The notes under the pieces were generated by a model. That model ran no database searches. It was not told the origin of the DNA and worked only from the letters and a program-made list of their open reading frames with translations. A stretch of 7,172 nucleotides of DNA from Thermoplasmata archaeon (lineage in GTDB: Archaea; Thermoplasmatota; Thermoplasmata; Lutacidiplasmatales; UBA184): NCBI GenBank assembly GCA_030044105.1, contig JASHWL010000177.1, forward strand, positions 1 through 7,172. Direction: 5' to 3'. Both the position numbers and the translations under genes were made by a program. Of the stretch, positions 1 to 5,472 are shown in pieces; within the stretch, counting starts at the first letter, position 1; every line of letters begins with the position of its first letter.

Positions 1-1540
1 CCGGAGAGAGAGGCCGTAGCATGTACGGTCCGGCCCGGGCGAACCCCCGGGCCGCGTAGTACGCCCGCGTCCCGACCGCGCTGGTGACGTAGATCCCCGA
101 GTCGCCCCAGGCGCGAGCCTCCTCGACGGCCGCGGCGAGGAGCGACGACCCGAGTCCCCGGTGCTGGTACTCGGAAGAGTCCCCGGGCACGCCGCCCACG
201 GGGACCTCCCGCCCGACGACCTTGAGTTCGCGGATCACCGGCGCCGCGAGCCCGCCCGGGGTCGCCTCCGACGGGCGGCGGAGCCGCAGGAACCCGGCGA
301 CCGTCCCGGTCGCATCATCCTCCCAGGACAGGAACACCTCCCGCCCGCCGGCCGCCTCGTACTCGGTCCGGCGGAGTCGCAGATCCCGGGGGTCCGGGCG
401 GGCGCGCCGACCGGCCTCGCGGCAGCGCAGGCAGCGGCAGGCGAGGCCGTCGCGGGCCAGGCGCTCGAGCGCGAGCTGGCGCACGTTGCTCGCCCGGACG
501 CCGGCGGCGATCAGGCGGGAGGGAATGTCGCGCTGGATGCGGTGGATGCGGACCCACGGCGGGAGCCGACGCTTCATTTCGGCCAGGAGCTCGACCGCCG
601 TCGGCGTGTCGTACGGCGCGTACCGGCCCGCCTTCCACTCGTCGTAGAGCGGGGTCCCGGGCAGCACGAGCGTCGGATAGATCTTCAGGAAGTCCGGACG
701 GAACGTGGGGTCGTCCCACAGCCGCTCGAAGTCCGCGAGGTCCCGGGCCGGGTCCATGCCGGGGAGCCCGAGCATGAGATGGTAGCCGATCTTCAAGCCT
801 CGATCACGGGCCTCGCGCGTGGCCCGCGCCACATCGCCCGCGTCATGGGCGCGCCCCACCGCGGCCAGGACCTCGTCGTGGAGACACTCGACCCCGACCT
901 CGACGCGGGTCACGCCCGCGTCGAGGAGGAACGGGAGGACCCGGTCGTCGCACCAGTCGGGGCGGGTCTCGACGGTCAATCCCACCATCCGATGCTCCGC
1001 GACCTCGTTGGCCGCGACCGCGGCCTCCAACGTGGGGGACCGCGCGCCGTTGAGGCCGTCGTAGATCCCGCGGAGCACCTCCTCCTGGTACGACCGGGGG
1101 CGCGCGGGGAAGGTCCCGCCCATCACGATCACCTCGACCTTGGAGGTCGGGTGGCCGACGGCGTCGAGCGTCGCGAGCCGCTGTCGGGTGATCGCCTCCG
1201 CGTCCCAGCGGAACTGCGCGCCGCGCAGCGCGGACGGCTCCTCGCCGGTGTAGCTCTGCGGGCTCGCGTTCTCCACCCCGCCGGGGCAGTAGGTGCATCG
1301 GCCGTGCGGGCACCGGGCCGGCGCGGTCATGACCGCGACCACCGCGATCCCAGACAGTGTCCGGGACGGTTTGCGACGGACGGTGCCGCGATAGCGGACC
1401 TGTTCCTCGATCGGGAGGCTGCGGATCCACTCGACGTTCGAGGGCAGCGGACCGCTCGGGCCGGTCTTCGCCCGGAGCAGCTTCGCGCGGTGGACCTCCT
1501 CGGAGGTCGGGGGCCGGGTCGGGCTCAGCGGTGCAGCCAC
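1..1540 (-). CDS. elp3: Elp3-type tRNA uridine(34) carboxymethyltransferase (radical SAM + GNAT), 3' end cut by window edge
   Basis: This is a stand-alone archaeal Elp3. The family uses S-adenosylmethionine radical chemistry and acetyl-CoA to make 5-carboxymethyluridine at wobble U34 of tRNA in the cytoplasm. Of the protein, 513 residues are visible. The radical SAM cluster motif is CPHGRCTYCPGG (about residues 77-88, ligands C77, C82, C85), in the C-x4-C-x2-C form of archaea and bacteria. It is preceded by RTLSGIAVVAVMT and followed by the Elp3 signature SYTGEEPSALR. Further along are VETRPDW (190-196), QRDIPSRLIAAGV (336-348) and a Cys cluster CRCLRC (368-373). The GNAT domain spans about 385-513, with its acetyl-CoA loop QHRGLG at 459-464. 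The last visible residues, GPYMLRPLSP, match the usual C-terminus, so only a few codons are missing. A GTG at 1540-1538 gives a 16-bp overlap with the isomerase gene and has GGGGAG 8 bases upstream. The N-terminus before the cluster seems about 20-25 residues shorter than in many archaeal Elp3s, so the start is less certain than the identity. Confidence 0.95.
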   Translation of the reverse strand, partial: MAAPLSPTRPPTSEEVHRAKLLRAKTGPSGPLPSNVEWIRSLPIEEQVRYRGTVRRKPSRTLSGIAVVAVMTAPARCPHGRCTYCPGGVENASPQSYTGEEPSALRGAQFRWDAEAITRQRLATLDAVGHPTSKVEVIVMGGTFPARPRSYQEEVLRGIYDGLNGARSPTLEAAVAANEVAEHRMVGLTVETRPDWCDDRVLPFLLDAGVTRVEVGVECLHDEVLAAVGRAHDAGDVARATREARDRGLKIGYHLMLGLPGMDPARDLADFERLWDDPTFRPDFLKIYPTLVLPGTPLYDEWKAGRYAPYDTPTAVELLAEMKRRLPPWVRIHRIQRDIPSRLIAAGVRASNVRQLALERLARDGLACRCLRCREAGRRARPDPRDLRLRRTEYEAAGGREVFLSWEDDATGTVAGFLRLRRPSEATPGGLAAPVIRELKVVGREVPVGGVPGDSSEYQHRGLGSSLLAAAVEEARAWGDSGIYVTSAVGTRAYYAARGFARAGPYMLRPLSP

Positions 1541-2631
1541 TGGCGCGTCTCCCCGGTGATCACGTACGGCGCGCGGCGGAGGTCGTCGAGCGTCCGGGAC
1601 CCGGTGAGGAACATCGCCACCTTGAGCTCGTGCACGAGGTTCTCGAGCTCCTGACGGGTCGCCTCGTAGCTGGTCGAGGCCGCCCGCAGCACCCCGCCGG
1701 CCGTGCCGGCGGCGGAGGCGCCCAGCGCGACGGCCCGCGCGACGTCGAGACCGGTCCGGACCCCGCCGCTCGCGATGACGGGGAGCCCCAGGGGGACGAG
1801 CTGCAGCACCGCGACCGGGGAGGGAATTCCCCAGTCCCAGAACGTCTTGCCGACCCGCGCCTCCCGCTCGGCCCCCTGCTCGAGCGCGCGGTAGTGCTCG
1901 ACCGCGGCGAACGACGTGCCGCCCGTGCCGCTCACGTCGAAGCCGCGGACGCCCCGGTCCCGGAGCGCCTCGGCGACCGACTGGTTGATCCCGGCCCCGG
2001 TCTCCTTCACCAGCACGGGGAACTCCGCCGCGAGCTCCCCGATGCGGTCGAGCGCTCCGCGGGCCCGACGGTCGCCCTCGGGTTGCACCATCTCCTGGAG
2101 GAAGTTGAGGTGGACCGCGAGGAGATCGGCGTGGATGAGCTCCATCGCCGCGCGCACCTCCGCGGTCCCGACCACCCGGTCGCCCGGGCTCTGCGGGATG
2201 ATCTGCGGGGCGCCGATGTTCGCGAACCGCAGCGGGACCGCGTACCGGGCGACGGTGGAGTAGCTCTCGGGGTACTGGCCCTTCAGGACCGCCGCGCGCT
2301 CGCTGCCGACGCCCATCGCGACGCCGACGTCCGCGGCCGCGTGCGCGAGATGATCGTTGATCTTCGCCGCGTCCGGAAAGCCGCCGGTCATCCCGGTGAT
2401 CACGATCGGCGCCTTAAGGCGGTGGCCGAACAGATCCACCGTGGTGTCGACGTCGGCGAAATCGATCTCGGGGAGCGCGGCGTGGACGAGCTGGACGTCG
2501 TTCCAGTAGCGGTACCGGCCCTCGACGTTCTGGCCCAGGACGATCTTGACGTGCTCCGCCTTCCGATGGCTGAGGTCGAGCCCGGTGGGGTCGGCGGGCT
2601 CCTTAGGGCCGCGCGTGCGCCCAGCTCCCAT
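1525..2631 (-). CDS. fni: Type 2 isopentenyl-diphosphate delta-isomerase (FMN-dependent, IDI-2)
   Basis: This 368-aa enzyme interconverts isopentenyl diphosphate and dimethylallyl diphosphate in the cytosol, using reduced FMN and Mg2+, and supplies the starter unit for archaeal isoprenoid lipids. Visible motifs are RKAEH near the N-terminus (23-27), the FMN-binding MTGG (81-84), MGVGSERAA (106-114), and the substrate/Mg2+ loop HLNFLQEMVQPEGD (174-187). The loop retains the conserved His, Asn, Gln-Glu and QPEGD residues. Also present are VKETGAGI (208-215), the phosphate/FMN loop SGTGGTSF (234-241), WDWGIP (265-270) and SGGVRTGLD (288-296). Length is normal for the family, with about 20 extra N-terminal residues before RKAEH. 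The ATG at 2631 has a strong GAGGGGAG 9 bases upstream, which supports the longer start. The gene overlaps the 3' end of the upstream IPK gene by 29 bp and the start of elp3 by 16 bp. Its partner IPK makes its substrate. Confidence 0.97.
   Translation of the reverse strand: MGAGRTRGPKEPADPTGLDLSHRKAEHVKIVLGQNVEGRYRYWNDVQLVHAALPEIDFADVDTTVDLFGHRLKAPIVITGMTGGFPDAAKINDHLAHAAADVGVAMGVGSERAAVLKGQYPESYSTVARYAVPLRFANIGAPQIIPQSPGDRVVGTAEVRAAMELIHADLLAVHLNFLQEMVQPEGDRRARGALDRIGELAAEFPVLVKETGAGINQSVAEALRDRGVRGFDVSGTGGTSFAAVEHYRALEQGAEREARVGKTFWDWGIPSPVAVLQLVPLGLPVIASGGVRTGLDVARAVALGASAAGTAGGVLRAASTSYEATRQELENLVHELKVAMFLTGSRTLDDLRRAPYVITGETRQWLHR
1549..1554 (-). promoter_or_regulatory. Shine-Dalgarno-like site for elp3
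   Basis: GGGGAG on the minus strand lies 8 bases before the GTG chosen as the elp3 start. It sits inside the last codons of the isomerase gene, as expected for translation within an overlapping operon. In a sequence this rich in G the motif could occur by chance. Confidence 0.45.
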
Positions 2632-3412
2632 GGACCGACTCTCCCCTCAGGGCGCGCGAGAGCGCGCCATCCGAGAGTCCGCTAATAAGGGCTGCGTCCA
2701 CGCCGGCGCGCGCGATCTCGAGCATCGCGGCGACCTTGCCCCGGATGCCGCCGGTGACGTCGGGCCCGGCGCGCGCCGGCGCCAGCTGCGCGAGCGTCGC
2801 GTCCGTGACCTCTGCGACGACGGACCGACGCCCGCGCGCGGGTCCCTCGTACACGCCCGGCACGTCGCTGACGAACACCACGCGTTCCGGGTGCAGCGTG
2901 CGCGCGAGCACGACCGCGATGGTGTCCGCGCTAAGGATCGAGGTGCCCCACCGGTCGTCGGGGACGACGTCGCCGAACGACACGGGCATCTGTCCGAGAC
3001 CGAGCGCGGCGACGAACGGCGACGGGTCGAGCGCCACGAGCGCTCCCTCCCGGTTGAGCGCGTGCGTCGCCATGGGGACCGAGGCCGGAGCGGCGCCCGC
3101 CTCCACCAGGGCGCGGAGGACCGCGAGGTGGAGGCGGCGGACCTCGGCGGCGACGATCGCCGCGCCCCGGGCCCGGCGCGCGGGCGGCTCGCCGGCGGTC
3201 GGAGCGCGCGCGAGCCCGAAGCGCAGCGCGCCCGGGTGCCCGAACGATCCCGCGCCGTGGAGGACGATGAGTCGGAGACCGGTGCTCCCGGCGAGTTCGG
3301 CGGCCAGCCCGGCGAGGACCTTCGGGCGGGTCCGCTCGACCTCGCGCTTCCGGGTGATCACCGCGCCGCCGAGCTTGACGACCACCAGCGGCGGCTCCGC
3401 GCCGGTCGCCAT
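2603..3412 (-). CDS. ipk: Isopentenyl phosphate kinase (amino acid kinase fold)
   Basis: This 269-aa cytosolic kinase transfers phosphate from ATP to isopentenyl phosphate, giving IPP. It is the last phosphorylation of the alternate archaeal mevalonate pathway. The N-terminal VVKLGGAVITRK (11-22) is the IPK version of the amino acid kinase phosphate loop. LHGAGSFGHP (51-60) carries the first His (H52), which in characterised IPKs contacts the substrate phosphate and marks IPKs off from other amino acid kinases. Also seen are VSFGDVVPDD (144-153), ILSADTIAVVLA (159-170), VVFVSDVPGVY (178-188) and the ATP-site loop TGGIRGKV (220-227). Where the family usually has SGD, this protein has SAD (161-163), a mild substitution. 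Length is normal (about 260 aa). The ATG at 3412 is the first start before the conserved beta strand and lies 16 bp after the membrane-protein stop. No strong Shine-Dalgarno is visible. The IDI-2 gene follows with a 29-bp overlap. Confidence 0.95.
   Translation of the reverse strand: MATGAEPPLVVVKLGGAVITRKREVERTRPKVLAGLAAELAGSTGLRLIVLHGAGSFGHPGALRFGLARAPTAGEPPARRARGAAIVAAEVRRLHLAVLRALVEAGAAPASVPMATHALNREGALVALDPSPFVAALGLGQMPVSFGDVVPDDRWGTSILSADTIAVVLARTLHPERVVFVSDVPGVYEGPARGRRSVVAEVTDATLAQLAPARAGPDVTGGIRGKVAAMLEIARAGVDAALISGLSDGALSRALRGESVHGSWAHARP
2641..2648 (-). promoter_or_regulatory. Strong ribosome binding site for fni
   Basis: GAGGGGAG on the minus strand lies 9 bases before the fni ATG and inside the last part of the IPK coding sequence. 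It fixes the ATG at 2631 as the likely start, and so the 29-bp overlap. It suggests ribosomes load internally or are coupled from IPK translation. Confidence 0.7.
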
Positions 3413-3428
3413 CGTCGCGCGCTCAGGC

Positions 3429-3638
3429 TCACGCGTGGTCGAGGCCGGCGCGCTCGTTGAGGAACATGATCGCCCCGAGGATGACGAGCGCCGCGCCCGG
3501 GAAGTAGATCCAGTCGAAGGTCGAGATGAAGAGCCAGACGAGGACGAGGCCGAACCCGCACATAAGGGCGGCGAGGACGACCCAGCCGACGGAGATCGGG
3601 CTCTTCGCCACCGGGGTGTGCGCCCCGTACTCGGACAT
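3429..3638 (-). CDS. Small two-helix membrane protein, function unknown
   Basis: I do not recognise the family of this 69-aa protein. It has a short polar N-terminus (residues 1-16). A long hydrophobic stretch follows at about 17-40, rich in V, L, G and F. After a brief FDW turn a second hydrophobic helix runs from about 43 to 60 (beginning IYFPGAALVILG), then the polar tail NERAGLDHA. The likely form is a helical hairpin with both ends on the same side of the membrane. There is no signal-peptide cleavage site, Cys pair or catalytic motif. It is the first gene of the minus-strand operon, ending 16 bp before IPK, so it is probably co-transcribed with the isoprenoid genes. An AT-rich box about 28 bases before its ATG (3638) suggests a nearly leaderless transcript. 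The hydrophobic pattern and operon position make it a credible gene despite its size. Any link to lipid synthesis is inference from position only. Confidence 0.8.
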   Translation of the reverse strand: MSEYGAHTPVAKSPISVGWVVLAALMCGFGLVLVWLFISTFDWIYFPGAALVILGAIMFLNERAGLDHA

Positions 3639-3661
3639 CCCACGTCGCGACGCGGCCCGAC

Positions 3662-3671
3662 TTCAAATGGG
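3662..3671 (-). promoter_or_regulatory. Possible box A (TATA-like) promoter for the membrane protein/ipk/fni/elp3 operon
   Basis: On the minus strand, CCCATTTGAA is the only AT-rich patch close to the first gene. Its centre is about 28 bases before the ATG at 3638. Archaeal transcription usually starts 25-30 bases after box A, so the mRNA would begin at or near the start codon. The match to the TATA consensus is weak, and the call rests on position and local AT content. Confidence 0.4.
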
Positions 3672-3709
3672 TTCGGTCCCCATCGCACGGCGCCGATCTC
3701 GACGCCGTT

Positions 3710-3739
3710 CCGGACGTCGCCGGACGCTCCCGGCGCGAT
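3710..3739 (+). repeat. Three imperfect 10-bp tandem repeats in the divergent cdc6 intergenic region
   Basis: CCGGACGTCG, CCGGACGCTC and CCGGCGCGAT follow each other with no gap, so a CCGG core recurs every 10 bases, about one helical turn. The array lies just upstream of the AT-rich promoter patch of cdc6. Spacing of one helical turn would put the sites on one face of the DNA. It could be a protein-binding array, or chance in GC-rich sequence. It does not resemble the known origin recognition boxes of other archaea. Confidence 0.35.
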
Positions 3740-3745
3740 GTCGCG

Positions 3746-3770
3746 AAATTTTTGACGGAAGGTTGATATG
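3746..3770 (+). promoter_or_regulatory. Putative core promoter region of cdc6
   Basis: Two AT-rich elements stand out here: AAATTTTT (3746-3753) and TTGATATG (3763-3770). The second, centred about 51 bases before the GTG at 3818, is the better box A by composition. It would start transcription near 3793-3796 and leave a leader of about 20-25 bases. The first could be an alternative box, or a melting-prone patch if this region takes part in replication initiation. No clear Shine-Dalgarno precedes the GTG. Confidence 0.45.
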
Positions 3771-3817
3771 GCACGCTCCCCTCGGACCGCCGCCCGAGGC
3801 CCGGGTAGGCGTCGACG

Positions 3818-5254
3818 GTGCCACCTCCAGGAGATGACCGGCCGGCGGAATCGCCGGACTCCTCCGAGCTGAGCCGAGCCCACCCTGGGACGGTCACGCC
3901 CGTCAGCGACCGTCCCGCCGGAGGAGGAGCGACGCCCGAGCCCACCCGCGGCTCCGCCGCTCCTCCCGCCGGATCCCCGGGGTCGACCGCCGAGTTCCTG
4001 GACTCGATCCTCCAGACGAAGAGCGAGCTGTTCCGCGAGAGCCGGGAGGTGCTGCGGGACTCGTACGTGCCGGCGCGGCTGCCCCACCGGGACCAGGAGA
4101 TCCGCCAGGTCGCCGAGGTCCTCGCGCCGGCGCTGCGGGGCGACGTCCCCTCGAACCTGCTCATCTACGGGAAGATCGGGACGGGGAAGACCGCGGTCGT
4201 GACGCAGGTCCGCCAGGACCTGCAGCGGCGCGCGGACGCGGCCGAGGCGAAGCTCGCGTTCATCTCGGTGAACTGCGGGAACGTCGACACCGCCTACAGC
4301 CTGCTCCAGAACGTCGGGAACACCCTCGCCCGGGCGGACGCGGACCGCATCCCCACGGGCTGGTCGCTCGACCGCGTCCAGGCCGCGATGCGGCGGCTGA
4401 TGGAGACCAAGGGCGGGACGATCGTCCTCGTGCTCGACGAGATCGACCGGCTCGTCGCGCGCAGCGGGGACAACGTGCTCTACACCCTCGCCCAGATCAA
4501 CACCGAGCTCGACGGCGCGCGCCTCGTGCTCGTGGGGATCTCGAACGACCTCAAGTTCACGAACCACCTCGACGCCCGCGTCCGCAGCCGGCTGAACGAG
4601 GAGAAGATCCTCTTCGAGCCGTACAAGGCGCCGCAGCTCCAGGACATCCTCGCGGACCGGGCCCGCGTCGCCTTCCGCGAGGGCGTGGTCGACCCCGGCG
4701 TCATCGAGCTCTGCGCGGCCTACGCGCAGCTCGAGAGCGGGGACGCGCGGCGGGCCCTCGCGCTCCTGCGCCTCGCCGCGGAGATGGCGGAGCGGGACCG
4801 CGCCAAGCGGATCACGCGCGACCACGTGGTGAAGGCGAAGAACCGGCTCGAGAAGGACATCATCGTCGACTGCTGCCGCTCGCTGCCGCCCCACTGCAAG
4901 GTGCTCCTCTACGCCATCCTCCAGGCGTACGAGCGCCGGCGGACCGGGGTCCTCACCGGCGAGGTGTACGACAACTACAAGCGGCTCGCCGAGCGGCTGG
5001 GCCTGCCGCCGCTCCACGCGCGCTCGATCTCGAACTACGTCAGCGAGCTCGAGTCGCTCGGGCTCATCCGCGCGACGATCGTCTCCCGCGGCCGCGGCGG
5101 GCGGACCCGGGAGATCCAGGTCGACGTCCCGATCTCGGAGACGATGCCGGCCCTCGAGGAGGACCCGCTGCTCGCCCCGATCGGGCGACCGAAGAACCGC
5201 GGCCAGACGCTGCTGACGAACTTCGACAACCCCGCGCGCACCGGCCCGTACTAG
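3818..5254 (+). CDS. cdc6: Orc1/Cdc6 replication initiator (AAA+ ATPase with winged helix)
   Basis: This 478-aa protein is the archaeal counterpart of Orc1 and Cdc6. It binds origin DNA and recruits the MCM helicase in an ATP-controlled way. Residues 1-57 are low-complexity and rich in Pro, Ser, Gly and Ala, so probably disordered. The conserved part begins at FLDSILQTKSELFRESREVL (60-79) and YVPARLPHRDQEI (83-95). Walker A is GKIGTGKT (118-125), Walker B LVLDEID (204-210), sensor 1 VGISND (239-244) and sensor 2 SGDARRAL (307-314, R311). A lid helix region follows, then a winged-helix DNA-binding domain at about 355-440 with LGLPPLHARSISNYVSELESLGLI. All ATPase motifs are intact. The C-terminal tail (450-478) ends with GQTLLTNFDNPAR, which resembles a PCNA-interacting peptide. 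The GTG at 3818 is the first start in this frame after the promoter; no other start codon lies before the conserved domain, so the long N-terminus is probably real. The stop overlaps the stop of the convergent small gene. Initiator genes of this family often sit beside an origin. Confidence 0.96.
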   Translation: MPPPGDDRPAESPDSSELSRAHPGTVTPVSDRPAGGGATPEPTRGSAAPPAGSPGSTAEFLDSILQTKSELFRESREVLRDSYVPARLPHRDQEIRQVAEVLAPALRGDVPSNLLIYGKIGTGKTAVVTQVRQDLQRRADAAEAKLAFISVNCGNVDTAYSLLQNVGNTLARADADRIPTGWSLDRVQAAMRRLMETKGGTIVLVLDEIDRLVARSGDNVLYTLAQINTELDGARLVLVGISNDLKFTNHLDARVRSRLNEEKILFEPYKAPQLQDILADRARVAFREGVVDPGVIELCAAYAQLESGDARRALALLRLAAEMAERDRAKRITRDHVVKAKNRLEKDIIVDCCRSLPPHCKVLLYAILQAYERRRTGVLTGEVYDNYKRLAERLGLPPLHARSISNYVSELESLGLIRATIVSRGRGGRTREIQVDVPISETMPALEEDPLLAPIGRPKNRGQTLLTNFDNPARTGPY

Positions 5255-5472
5255 GCCGCGCGGACGCCCTCGTCCGCCGGCACGGCGTCGAGCTCCTCGA
5301 CCGGGACCCCGGCCGCGGCCCGTCGCCGCGCGCGCTCGCGCTGGAGCTCCCGCAGGTCCCGCGCCAGCTCCTGCATCTCCGCGCTGGCGCGCTTGAGACG
5401 CACCCGCGCGATCGTCTCGACCGCCGCGATCTCGCGGTCCAGCGCGTCGTCCGAGCCGCGGAACCGGCTCAT
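5251..5472 (-). CDS. Small charged helical (coiled-coil-like) protein, function unknown
   Basis: I do not recognise this 73-aa protein. Residues 8-54 form one long, highly charged predicted helix rich in Arg, Glu, Ala and Leu. Partly heptad-like spacing of Leu/Ile/Val (IAAVETIARVRL, then LARDLRELQRERARRR) suggests a coiled coil or helical hairpin. The last 20 residues are acidic and less ordered (VEELDAVPADEG). It has no Cys, no Trp and no membrane segment. Its ATG overlaps the stop of the aldehyde dehydrogenase gene as ATGA, and a strong GAGGAGGA lies 9 bases upstream, so translation is likely coupled to the dehydrogenase. Its TAG stop shares CTAG with the cdc6 stop on the other strand. The ribosome site and overlap make it a real gene. 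A structural or protein-binding role is a guess. Confidence 0.75.
   Translation of the reverse strand: MSRFRGSDDALDREIAAVETIARVRLKRASAEMQELARDLRELQRERARRRAAAGVPVEELDAVPADEGVRAA

Noticed and set aside
161..1654. A 497-codon open plus-strand frame opposite elp3.
   Set aside because: The translation is Arg/Gly/Pro-rich with no recognisable motif, while the minus strand encodes a clear Elp3. It is a shadow frame.
3667..3683. tRNA T-arm-like hairpin (ATGGG, 7-base loop TTCGGTC, CCCAT) on the plus strand.
   Set aside because: The loop has G where tRNA has the invariant A58, the next seven bases have no matching acceptor strand about 60 bases upstream, and no D or anticodon arm can be drawn. It is probably a chance hairpin.
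3768..3871. Short plus-strand frame from the ATG at 3768 that overlaps the start of cdc6 (about 34 codons), considered as an upstream regulatory ORF.
   Set aside because: It is Arg/Pro-rich, has no ribosome site, and its ATG lies within the best candidate box A, so it would not be in the mRNA if transcription starts about 25 bases downstream.
2603..5017. An 804-codon open minus-strand frame running antisense through cdc6 into ipk.
   Set aside because: Only the last 269 codons (the IPK gene from 3412) show family motifs. The rest is low-complexity Arg/Pro/Gly/Val-rich sequence opposite the well-conserved Orc1/Cdc6 frame, an expected product of GC-rich DNA that lacks stop codons.
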